Below are positions 11,601 through 17,926 of a stretch of 25,447 bases of DNA, one piece after another. The translations under genes and the position numbers were made by a program. Each line of letters opens with the position of its first letter. The stretch's first letter is position 1. The stretch spans positions 1 to 25,447 of the forward strand of contig FN648793.1 in assembly GCA_000310025.1 (NCBI GenBank), given 5' to 3'. The DNA is from Ectocarpus siliculosus. Its lineage: Eukaryota; Sar; Phaeophyceae; Ectocarpales; Ectocarpaceae. The notes below the pieces were generated by a model, which saw only the letters and a list, made by a program, of their open reading frames with translations, searched no databases and was not told the origin of the DNA.

Positions 11601-12908
11601 CGAGGACATCTTGGGCGGGGGCAAGCGCTTGGTCTTCGGCAACGCCCATTCTTCCTCCGTGAACCTCCCTCGCTTCCTCACCTGCGGGGGGAGCAGGTGG
11701 ACTCTGTTGCCGCGTGGTGGGTCTTGCGGTGCTACCCAAGCATGGCAAAGCCTACCGCTAGCCCTTGAAAGCTGCTCGTCGCACCGGGAGGTCGGGTTTC
11801 TCTCGCCAATTTGTAGCCCGCACTTTGCTCGGGGCGAGCGATCTATTAGTAAGACACTTACCCCCGACGCCACACCGTCTTGTACCTCCATACTCTGGGG
11901 AACGCTGGGGCAGGGGGGGGGGGGGGGGGGGGCGTACTCATTGTTTGAATGGCCTTAGTTCTTAGATAGACCTTGACCGACGGAGGGGGGTTGTTGTGCC
12001 CCAACGAGGGTTTTCATGGCGAGGGGATCTGCGGTTTTGGCGAGGATTCGTCACGCACGAGTTTGATCTCTAAACGTGAAAGACTCGGGTAGTGTTCCGT
12101 TCTTTCCGGTGCTGTCGTTCGAATGTGCTGATGCTGCCATTCCCCAAAACAACGGCTGCCCCCCCCCTCGCCCTGTGGCCTCATCCCTTCGTCGCTCTGA
12201 CCTCACGCCGTCGACTACGTCAAATCCTGGCGGCAAGGTTTAGAGGACATCATCGAGGCGGAAGGGGACCGCGGAGGGGGAAGGAGCAACGGCGGCAGGC
12301 GGAGTGCGGACGGCGTCCCCCGGGACCAGATCAACGGAGCGGTTTTAGACCTGAGGCCTTCTACCGTGGCTTCTCAGGTACGGATGTTACATGAGACACA
12401 GGATCGTGTTCGCTACCACAGGAATTGATTGATTTTCTCTAACTTAGATGCTACACAGAGCAGCAACCGCAGCGTAAGACACCCTTCATCGCCACTTGTG
12501 GTCCAAGTTGCGGCCGTTGTGCCCAAAGCGTGTCTCCTTGTTCCGTCCCTTGGGGATAGCGAAAAAGGGGCTTGCACACCTTCGTCGCGTCACCACCCTG
12601 TCGAAACCTGTACGGTGCTTGTACAGGTGATCTTTTGTTAATATTCTGCTACGTTGTATTCGCACATCGATACTTTTGCAGGCGGAGGTCAACGAAGCGC
12701 TCATCTGAGCACACGACCACTCGCATTCCGTTTGCGGTGTAGATAAAACACGCGTACTGCTTCGTTTTATTTTTCGTTCTCTAGGCCGTTGTTCACCGAC
12801 GAGAAAACGCCGGAGGACATATCACCTTCAGAGATCAAGAAGGAGTCAAGGGATGGGCAGGGGATGGCACCAACGACAACAGGCGCGATGGGGGGCGCAG
12901 AGGCGTAG
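2517..12908 (+). CDS. Coiled-coil protein with CxxCDRP motif, DUF4795/QRICH2-like (17 exons, 5' partial)
   Basis: Exons: 2517-2610, 3051-3184, 3675-3833, 4503-4655, 5035-5105, 5541-5631, 6024-6124, 6835-6990, 7677-7833, 8817-8885, 9207-9331, 9910-10033, 10384-10492, 11486-11716, 12238-12377, 12448-12473, 12785-12908. They total 2064 nt, an exact multiple of three, and junction phases agree throughout. Residues 1-270 (numbered from the first visible codon) are charged heptad-like coiled coil. Residues about 270-395 run from a helical segment through a D-W-D-R-K stretch to LLPSCMACDRPF. That order of helices, a DW motif and C-x-x-C-D-R-P resembles DUF4795 proteins such as QRICH2, a sperm-flagellum protein. 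The tail is Gly/Ser-rich and low complexity. The role is inferred from the motif: possibly an axonemal or basal-body structural protein of flagellate spores or gametes. No ATG is visible. Exons 1-12 are well supported; borders of exons 13-15 are the weak part. Confidence 0.75.
3051..3184 (+). CDS. Gene 1 exon 2 (coiled coil)
   Basis: Phase 1 to 0. Reads VVESMQETLIEQAKVQEENF followed by more Glu/Lys/Gln-rich helix ending FNQE. The intron before it carries a (CT)n tract at about 2999-3017. Confidence 0.8.
3675..3833 (+). CDS. Gene 1 exon 3 (coiled coil)
   Basis: Acceptor TTTCCCAG, donor AAG|GTAGGC, phase 0 to 0. Reads MALLGTRVEEVATTAATSSD and continues as an Ala/Ser-rich helix ending ALDKK. 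Confidence 0.85.
4128..4143. repeat. Poly-G tract (16 G) in a gene 1 intron
   Basis: Uninterrupted G-run in the intron between exons 3 and 4. The sequence after it does not match the edge of the 0.6 kb repeat. Confidence 0.9.
4503..4655 (+). CDS. Gene 1 exon 4 (coiled coil), GC donor
   Basis: Acceptor CTTTCTTTTTAG, phase 0 to 0. Reads INKEITAVRQSARELSGEVD and on to FIKMAADQQ. The only phase-compatible donor is CAG|GCAAGC, a GC-AG intron. Confidence 0.85.
5035..5105 (+). CDS. Gene 1 exon 5
   Basis: Acceptor GTGCTGACAG, donor GTGCGA, phase 0 to 2. Reads ASLGKTSTKLVKDIDHFKAE then NGD, a charged helix. Confidence 0.8.
5541..5631 (+). CDS. Gene 1 exon 6
   Basis: Phase 2 to 0, donor GTGAGA. Reads MTSLERSNVSVVTTMRRLQR then SLDALATKEG, a heptad-like helix. 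Confidence 0.8.
6024..6124 (+). CDS. Gene 1 exon 7
   Basis: Phase 0 to 2, donor CAG|GTGACG. Reads RWDRLEVQTKRHVQVLGGHL then ADLEGAATCAEPF. Confidence 0.75.
6835..6990 (+). CDS. Gene 1 exon 8 (start of the DUF4795-like segment)
   Basis: Acceptor CCCCTCTCAG, donor GAG|GTATGC, phase 2 to 2. Reads LGPAMQKHVSAVSQMVAKIV and on through NRKNPGEDSDWDRKVEEL. The Asp-Trp followed by a basic/acidic helix matches the pre-CxxC part of DUF4795 proteins as I remember them. Confidence 0.85.
7677..7833 (+). CDS. Gene 1 exon 9
   Basis: Phase 2 to 0, donor CAG|GTAACA. Reads IRFMNKFVSDVVQVASKLRP, then PDRPVEEVRETFATKLELS, ending KYKPIQ. A helical linker directly before the cysteine motif. Confidence 0.85.
8221..8256. 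repeat. Paired palindromes around TATAAA
   Basis: CTTCCATGGAAG (8221-8232) is followed by TATAAATC and then AGCTTCCATGGAAGCT (8241-8256). Both are perfect palindromes with the same core. They lie in the intron between exons 9 and 10 of gene 1. Confidence 0.95.
8817..8885 (+). CDS. Gene 1 exon 10, CxxCDRP motif
   Basis: Acceptor TTCGCTCAG, donor ATC|GTAAGT, phase 0 to 0. All 23 codons read AGATILGKVHLLPSC then MACDRPFI. The Cys-x-x-Cys-Asp-Arg-Pro motif is the most diagnostic piece of the protein. Confidence 0.85.
9207..9331 (+). CDS. Gene 1 exon 11 (Gly/Arg/Ser-rich)
   Basis: Acceptor TTCCCCAG, donor ATG|GTGAGA, phase 0 to 2. Reads DNPGPGDPRSVVQDHRGERE and ends in a Gly/Ser-rich run; the start of a low-complexity tail. 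Confidence 0.75.
9910..10033 (+). CDS. Gene 1 exon 12
   Basis: Acceptor TGGGCTTTCAG, phase 2 to 0. Reads SKGTGGGGSPVPAYPSASSF, then AVDDDGGSVASMTSLASKDSQ. Confidence 0.75.
10384..10492 (+). CDS. Gene 1 exon 13 (borders uncertain)
   Basis: The in-frame core reads RPEPLRDFRMPALYPSTK. The acceptor at 10382-10383 is the only phase-0 choice found. The donor AAAG|GTATCG gives phase 1 and joins the next exon; a GC donor at 10528 would extend it in phase 0. Confidence 0.4.
11435..11463. repeat. CGATAA hexanucleotide microsatellite
   Basis: Four tandem CGATAA units just upstream of exon 14 of gene 1. All three frames across it are partly open, which is why the exon start is ambiguous; treated as intronic. 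Confidence 0.8.
11486..11716 (+). CDS. Gene 1 exon 14 (borders uncertain)
   Basis: The core reads RSPHKYVMRSGFKMRQSASE and continues through EESLEDILGGGKRLVFGNAH. Two adjacent AGs (11483, 11485) compete as acceptor. For the donor, GTGGAC at 11697 looks ordinary but breaks phase, and GTGGGT at 11717 keeps phase with exon 15. Confidence 0.5.
11913..11975. repeat. Decayed fragment of the 0.6 kb repeat in a gene 1 intron
   Basis: A 20-base G-run is followed by CGTACTCATTGTTTGAATGG and CCTTAGTTCTTA, which lines up with the G-run plus TGTACTCATAGTCGTGCATG edge of the intact copies. Similarity fades after about 60 bp. It lies between exons 14 and 15. Confidence 0.6.
12238..12377 (+). CDS. Gene 1 exon 15
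   Basis: Reads LEDIIEAEGDRGGGRSNGGR and ends AVLDLRPSTVASQ. Donor CAG|GTACGG, phase 1 to 0. An alternative acceptor six bases downstream (12244) keeps the same frame. Confidence 0.55.
12448..12473 (+). CDS. Gene 1 exon 16, 26 nt mini-exon
   Basis: Acceptor TTTCTCTAACTTAG, donor GC|GTAAGA, both strong. Phase 0 to 2, reads MLHRAATA. It is preceded by a 70 nt intron and is needed to bring the last exon into frame. Confidence 0.55.
12785..12908 (+). CDS. Gene 1 exon 17, terminal
   Basis: Acceptor CGTTCTCTAG. Reads PLFTDEKTPEDISPSEIKKE, then SRDGQGMAPTTTGAMGGAEA and a TAG at 12906-12908. Phase 2 in, as supplied by the mini-exon. The phase-0 frame is also open to 13006 but reads as low-complexity Gly/Arg. 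Confidence 0.55.
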
Positions 12909-13211
12909 TGGGAGACGGGGAAGGGTTCCACGAATCCCCGGGTAGCAGCAGCGTCGACGCCGCCTCGAGAAAGGCAACTCCCTCGGTGCACCTACCGAAC
13001 CTGCAGTAGTAGGCGTGGCGGCGGCTGCTTGGAACTGGATTTTTGGTTCAGATCAAGCGCGATGCGTGACGTGGAGTGTTACCCTTCTGTACCGGAGGAA
13101 CAGATAGCCAATAATGTGTGTGTTGTGTAGGAGAGCTAGGAAGAGACTTTGCGTGTGCCGTCTTGGGTTTCGACACCTCGTGCTACAGCACGAGCAACAA
13201 GAAGAGTTCAG
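12909..13211. other. Probable 3' UTR / intergenic stretch
   Basis: Between the stop of gene 1 and the first candidate exon of gene 2. No clear exon or recognisable signal seen. Confidence 0.4.
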
Positions 13212-13324
13212 TGTGTGTTGTCCGCGGCGAACAATCGATGCTCCGCTGCGATCGAACAGGGTCGTGTGGCGATCGGGACGAGCCGCTTTCGAGCACCCCG
13301 TCGATTTGGTGTTGCCCTCGGCCT
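13212..13324 (+). CDS. Gene 2 candidate exon A
   Basis: Reads CVLSAANNRCSAAIEQGRVA, then IGTSRFRAPRRFGVALG. Donor CCT|GTGAGT, phase 2 out, which fits the next exon. The other two frames are also open here, so support is modest. Confidence 0.35.
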
Positions 13325-16139
13325 GTGAGTGTGGTACTGGGGAACCGGCTTTGTACGATTATAATCCTAGCCCTTTTTTACGTGAGTAAGGACACTTGTA
13401 GATATTTCCCTGTGTGCGCCTGAGCGATTCCGTGGTGAAAGAAGGGAGTGACGCTTGTCTCGATAGGAGGGAGCGAAAGAAGGAACGTTTGCGCGCCGCG
13501 TAGGGAAGGGGTTCGTTGCGATCTTCACCTGTATATAGGGGAGGCAAGGCGGTACGGTCGGTTTGATGCTGCGAGCGACCGCAGTAGACAGGGTGAAGCG
13601 GTCCTGATGTCGGATGCACGGAACTTTTTCGTGTTAATATCGTCATTTTGTGCGAAAACCTTTCCCAGGTGGCCTATCGTTTGCCGATTCCAGAAGCGAG
13701 TTCCAGTCATCTTCTCTGCTAACCCAATAAAATTGCTCGGAACCAAGAAAAATCCACCGCCCGTTCCGGGGGCGTGTACAGCCGCAGGGGCGGCTGTTTC
13801 TCTGCGATGCGTTGGCCCCGTTAAGCATCACCACGCGGCAGTGGTTGTATCATAACGGTCGAAGTGAAACCTTCGCGGGAACAAACTCGATTCGCACGGC
13901 CTTCCTGTATGGGTGTCAGACGAGAGAGCTCTCCCGTATTCGCATCGGAGAGGTTGTATCACTCCGTTAGTTTTGGGCCACCCGATAGTTTTAGCTCATC
14001 ATGTCTCATGTCGTGATCACAGCAGTTTAACAAGTCTCGGATGGTCATCATTTTCAGCTATGTAGACCAACCTTAGACGAAAACCTTTCGGTACTGTGTA
14101 GGAAAATTGGATTCAATCCAGTGCACAAGGATTCAACGTAATCGCTCTTTCTCAGTCCAAAGCGAGTGCTCGGCCGTACAGTTCCGGCAAAGGTCAACTA
14201 CGCGAGGGAGAAGAAGCGGATGTGTCGATCGCGTGAATTTCGGTCGAACAGTTGGCCGTTCTTGTATCGAGCTAGTCCGCAGAAAGAAATAGCCGAGATA
14301 GCTTCCTTGGCCAAGAGAGACTTCTCGAAGGTGCGATCACCCGGAAGTGTGGATGGAGGTAAGGGTGAGAGACGTTAGTCTACCTTTCACTTCAACCTGC
14401 CTCGAAGGCCTATTTGCACAGAGGGTTCGATATGCCGCCCAGCACGTGCGGGTCCATCGCCTGCAGGAAGAACAAATCATTCTACTGTCTACGCTACATG
14501 CCCGAACGAAAAATTGAGATCGTTTGTTTATCTATCTAAACGCTCAAGACGTTGGGGAACAAAAAGAAATGGCTACGACATATTTACACCAGAGGAGAGG
14601 CATTGCACAAACAACTTTTGTGGGAGATGAAATAGTGGCACACGACCCGACGTATGGCATATTCATACAGAGTAATGGGCTTCGGCTCGCACTTTCCGCC
14701 TTTCGCAACCCGCTAGTCAGGTGATATCAAGAAGAACAGTGAAAAACTGCCTCTGTGGTGAGTTATTCGATGCGCTGCAGTATCAGTAAGAAGAAAACCT
14801 AACTTATTGTGGTTTGTGTAATACCTCCATGCCGTACTCTCCTGCCTATTCATTACTACAAACGACACACTGCTGGCATCGGACTTGCAGCCGGGGGACC
14901 GTCCCGTCACCACGCTAAGGAAGATGTCATTCTGAGGAATGGGAGGGAAAATCCGTATTGGCGAAAAGAAACAAGCGCCTGCGCCTTCCGTATAAATAAA
15001 ACGTGAAACCTCAACCCGAGCGAAGCTACTTGTGGACAGCCACCCGCCGTAAAGGCGGAGGGGATGCGAATGGCGTCGACCGCGATGGTGAAACCGACGC
15101 TCCAGACACAGGGAACGACCACGCGCTCCGTCTTCGGTCCACGCCCGCGTCAGCGTCGCAGGCGGTCACCGATCGCCAGTCACGCCAGCCACCACCGCCG
15201 GGATGACCTCGACTAGGGTCTGGACGATGGTGGCCCTGCCGCAGCAGTGGGCCGGCCGGTTCGGCGGGCCAGCGGTTGGTAATGGTGGGGGAGGGACGGG
15301 CAGGAGGGAAAGCGGGAGGGTAAGGGGTCGGTTCACAGCCCAACCACCGTTGGATGATAGGCGACCCCGAAAGTAGTTTCTCGTCCGTGGAACAAAGTTA
15401 CAATGTGGGGCACCTCGGGTCGACGCATTGAAGAACACTGTACTTTGCTTCATGTACTGTTGTAGGTATGGCGAGCGACTTGAAACTGGAGATTGTTCAC
15501 GTGTGTGGTTTTGTAAAACTGGTGTGAACTAGAAATCGCTTGGAACCAGCTTGGGTCGCTATTGCTCACTGACATTTCTGTGGGCTTGCTTCCAAACTGG
15601 GCAAACGACAGCAGAGAGTATCCCATCGCCAGGCGTGATTTCACGCGGAGGTTCGTCCCACCAGTGTACGCATCGCCCGGAGGTAAGCCGTACAGCTTTG
15701 GTCACTCCCCAATACCCAAAAGAAAAAGACCTCCCACAATGGTGAAACCTCGTACAACGCCCTGTGACAATGACATTATCTTTCCGATGGTAACTTCTAT
15801 ATCGGAGCTGGCCCCCATCCCGCCGAGGATTCCTTGGGCTCGCGACCTGAGACACCCAACCGCCCGGACACTAAACTTCCATGCGAGAAAGAGTTTGGCG
15901 ACCTCCACGGAACTTACCGTGCCGCCCCGTTCACCATCGTCGATGCTGCCCGCGGCCTTCCACCACTCTCTGGCCCTCCTCCTCAGCCTGGCTTTCTGCT
16001 TGTCTCTCCTTACACCGATCTCGTCTTCGTCCAGTGTCGCCACCCCCCCGACGCTTGCACACCGGATCGGACTCACGGTCAGCTGGAGGGGGGGGAACTG
16101 TGGGTCGAATACAAACAATTACCGGATGGCAGGGGATAG
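13212..16139 (+). CDS. Protein of unknown function, multi-exon (gene 2, 5' end uncertain)
   Basis: Candidate exons: 13212-13324, 14156-14358, 15162-15319, 15619-15682, 15808-16139. Phases run 0/2, 2/1, 1/0, 0/1, 1/stop and all join. Visible protein: an Arg/Ala-rich start; a basic stretch VPAKVNYAREKKRMCRSREF; a helix ending AKRDFSK; a Gly/Arg-rich part; RRDFTRRFVPPVYASPG; and a C-terminal block with FGDLHGTYRAAPFTIVDAAR, FLLVSPYTDLVFVQC and GELWVEYKQLPDGRG before TAG. Several donors are near consensus (GAG|GTAAGG, AGG|GTAAGG, GGAG|GTAAGC). I do not recognise the family. No start codon could be fixed, and the first exon might begin as early as 13140. An antisense reading exists over 15559-16082, but the plus strand has more consistent splice phases. 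Confidence 0.5.
14156..14358 (+). CDS. Gene 2 exon B
   Basis: Acceptor CGCTCTTTCTCAG, donor GGAG|GTAAGG, phase 2 to 1. Reads PKRVLGRTVPAKVNYAREKK, then a basic/aromatic stretch and SPQKEIAEIASLAKRDFSK. Confidence 0.55.
15162..15319 (+). CDS. Gene 2 exon C
   Basis: Acceptor GCGTCGCAG, donor AGG|GTAAGG, phase 1 to 0. Reads HRSPVTPATTAGMTSTRVWT, then MVALPQQWAGRFGGPAVGNG and a Gly/Arg-rich end. Confidence 0.5.
15619..15682 (+). CDS. Gene 2 exon D
   Basis: Donor GGAG|GTAAGC is excellent. Reads YPIARRDFTRRFVPPVYASP. Several AGs lie at 15610-15618; only the last keeps phase 0 from exon C. Confidence 0.5.
15808..16139 (+). CDS. Gene 2 terminal exon E
   Basis: The phase-1 acceptor ATATCGGAG joins exon D. 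It encodes 109 residues with a strong GC3 bias and a Pro-rich stretch, ending KQLPDGRG and TAG at 16137-16139. Confidence 0.55.
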
Positions 16140-16452
16140 TTTTAGTATTAAGAAGATGGACGGTCACGTCGGGAGGGGGCGAGAGGAGGGGAGGTCTCAA
16201 GGGCTGTGTGATGATTCATCCTTGGCTGCGCGGGTCATCACGCGTCATCCCCTTGCACATGTTGTCGTAATATAAGTTCTAGAATGATTTGAGCTAAGTA
16301 GGCTGTGAGATTAGATGAGAGGAAGACACGGAACTGTGACAGAGGCGTGATACTATTGAACCCCCGGTGCGTTGTGTTTGTTCAGTTCAGGATGAATGCA
16401 GGCTCTCTTCTGCCACCAGCTGGAGGCCCTCACACACGGTTTTCTATTACTT

Positions 16453-16480
16453 CCGCGTTGATTCGTCCGAATCAACGCGG
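16453..16480. repeat. 28 bp perfect palindrome, 13 bp arms
   Basis: Arms CCGCGTTGATTCG and CGAATCAACGCGG are separated by TC. It could be a dimer-binding site or a cruciform, in a region with no supported exon. Confidence 0.9.
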
Positions 16481-17118
16481 CACTACGTCTGCGCAACGAG
16501 AAACAGCGCAGTGGTTCACGGCCGAGTTAAGCCGTCCGTGATATTTCAACAAAACCGATCTTGGCCTTGTCGCCCGCGAGCAGCTTGCTTGAGCCCATGC
16601 ACTCTCAGAAACAACTGCGACTTTTCGCTTCGTGTTTAACAGAACAGCACGGTGGACAGCCGGACATAAATCACTTGTGCGATAACACGAACTTCTTTGG
16701 GGGCGGAAATGTACCTTCGCTCCAGTCTGTAGACGGCGTCTTGGAGGCGTGGTCGGCCACACAGCTATGCTGTCTTCATCAAAACTCAGGGATGGAGCCG
16801 AAGCCGCTCCCTGCTGGCGTGCTGATAACCCGTGGACACTCTCTCCTCTGGTTTCTAGGCGTCCCCCGGGCATCCCATCTTCAAGAATAGCGAACACCGT
16901 TTCTAGCCTGCCAGTACTCCTTGTCGCACTGAATTCGGGGTCGAAGGGGGAATGGGGGTGAACGAAGAGGGCGATGATACATGAGAGCGTAAATGCCCAT
17001 TCTGTTGTTGTTGTGGACGTGAAAAGTAGCCGAATCTGAATATTTTCACTCGTCTGTTGCGCGGTTGTGTCAGCATGCACATCGCAAGCTACATACCGCC
17101 GAGCACAGAGTAAAGCTT

Positions 17119-17146
17119 GCGCCACCATCAAAGCGCCACCATCAAA
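17119..17146. repeat. 14 bp tandem duplication
   Basis: GCGCCACCATCAAA occurs twice in tandem without change. Confidence 0.95.
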
Positions 17147-17644
17147 GCTAACGCCCCGGGGGCTCCTTCGCTCTGATAATTTCATCGTCGCCCCGCGGCG
17201 TGTTTTCGGAATTGTCATGATGAGCGCCCAGGGGGACGTGTACTCCATGGCTTGCCGTGGACTCCACGAGCGTTTGTAGGCGGCATTGCCGAAGCGGCTT
17301 TTGTGTCCCTCTTATTTTCTTTTGCGCGAGCCTACGTCCAACGCACATGTCTTGCTGGTCGCAACCAGTCTCGCTTGCTTGCTTACATGCACTTGGGAGT
17401 GTCAGTGTTGCTGGTGGTTGGCAACATGACGGTTTCGATACTCTCTGCGTGAAGAAAACATACGGCGAGAGAGAGGGAGTGATGCGTTGTGCGCCGCGCC
17501 TCGATTTAGATATTATTCTGGAAAACGCTCGGAGAGAGCGCCTTTTGCGACGTTTTTTCTTCAAATTTCGCCCCGGGTACGTTGCAAACGACCAGCGGCC
17601 CGTTTCTTGGTCGGAATCTTCTCGATGAACGCCCCGGGGTGCGC

Positions 17645-17926
17645 TTACTCCGCGCTTCTGAAAGGTTAGCTATGATAAGCCAGAGACATGCTCAAAAGGT
17701 TCGTGTGCCATGATTTCGCCTCTGCTGTTGCACCAATCCCAGGAACCCAGCTCTGTCCGCTCACCGCGACGGGGGAACGCAAAAGTTGAGTCCTCTTCTT
17801 GCCTCTGCTAGGCCGCTCGGAAGCGATCGTCTGAGGTGCGCGGGCATGCTGTCGACGGCCTCCTCTCTCTTGTGCCTGAGCACAACGACCGAAAACATTT
17901 CGCCGAGCAGCGGGGGGGGGGGTGTA
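17645..17926 (-). CDS. Gene 4 last two exons, abutting the repeat
   Basis: Exon 17926-17765 reads TPPPPLLGEMFSVVVLRHKR, then EEAVDSMPAHLRRSLPSGLA and ends in CVPPSR. The 107 nt intron 17764-17658 is textbook (GTGAGC, CTAACCTTTCAG). A 13 nt exon then adds SAE and TAA. The Pro run is encoded by the G-run at the edge of the repeat copy. Alternatively, an in-frame ATG at 17931-17929, inside the repeat, makes this a separate gene of about 60 codons. Confidence 0.45.

Larger units (their letters stand above)
16140..17644. other. Intergenic / UTR region without a supported gene
   Basis: Contains a 28 bp palindrome (16453-16480) and a 14 bp tandem duplication (17119-17146). Long open stretches on the minus strand (16472-17248 and up to about 17657) have no supporting splice sites, domain or biased composition. 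Confidence 0.4.

Noticed and set aside
15562-16275. 237-codon plus ORF with a signal-peptide-like stretch
   Set aside because: It fuses exon D frame with intron sequence and an off-frame reading of exon E; the hydrophobic stretch is an artefact of the wrong frame.
16472-17248. Longest ORF of the window, 258 codons on the minus strand
   Set aside because: Composition looks random, there is no domain, no codon bias and no splice context. One such ORF by chance is unlikely but possible in this GC range.
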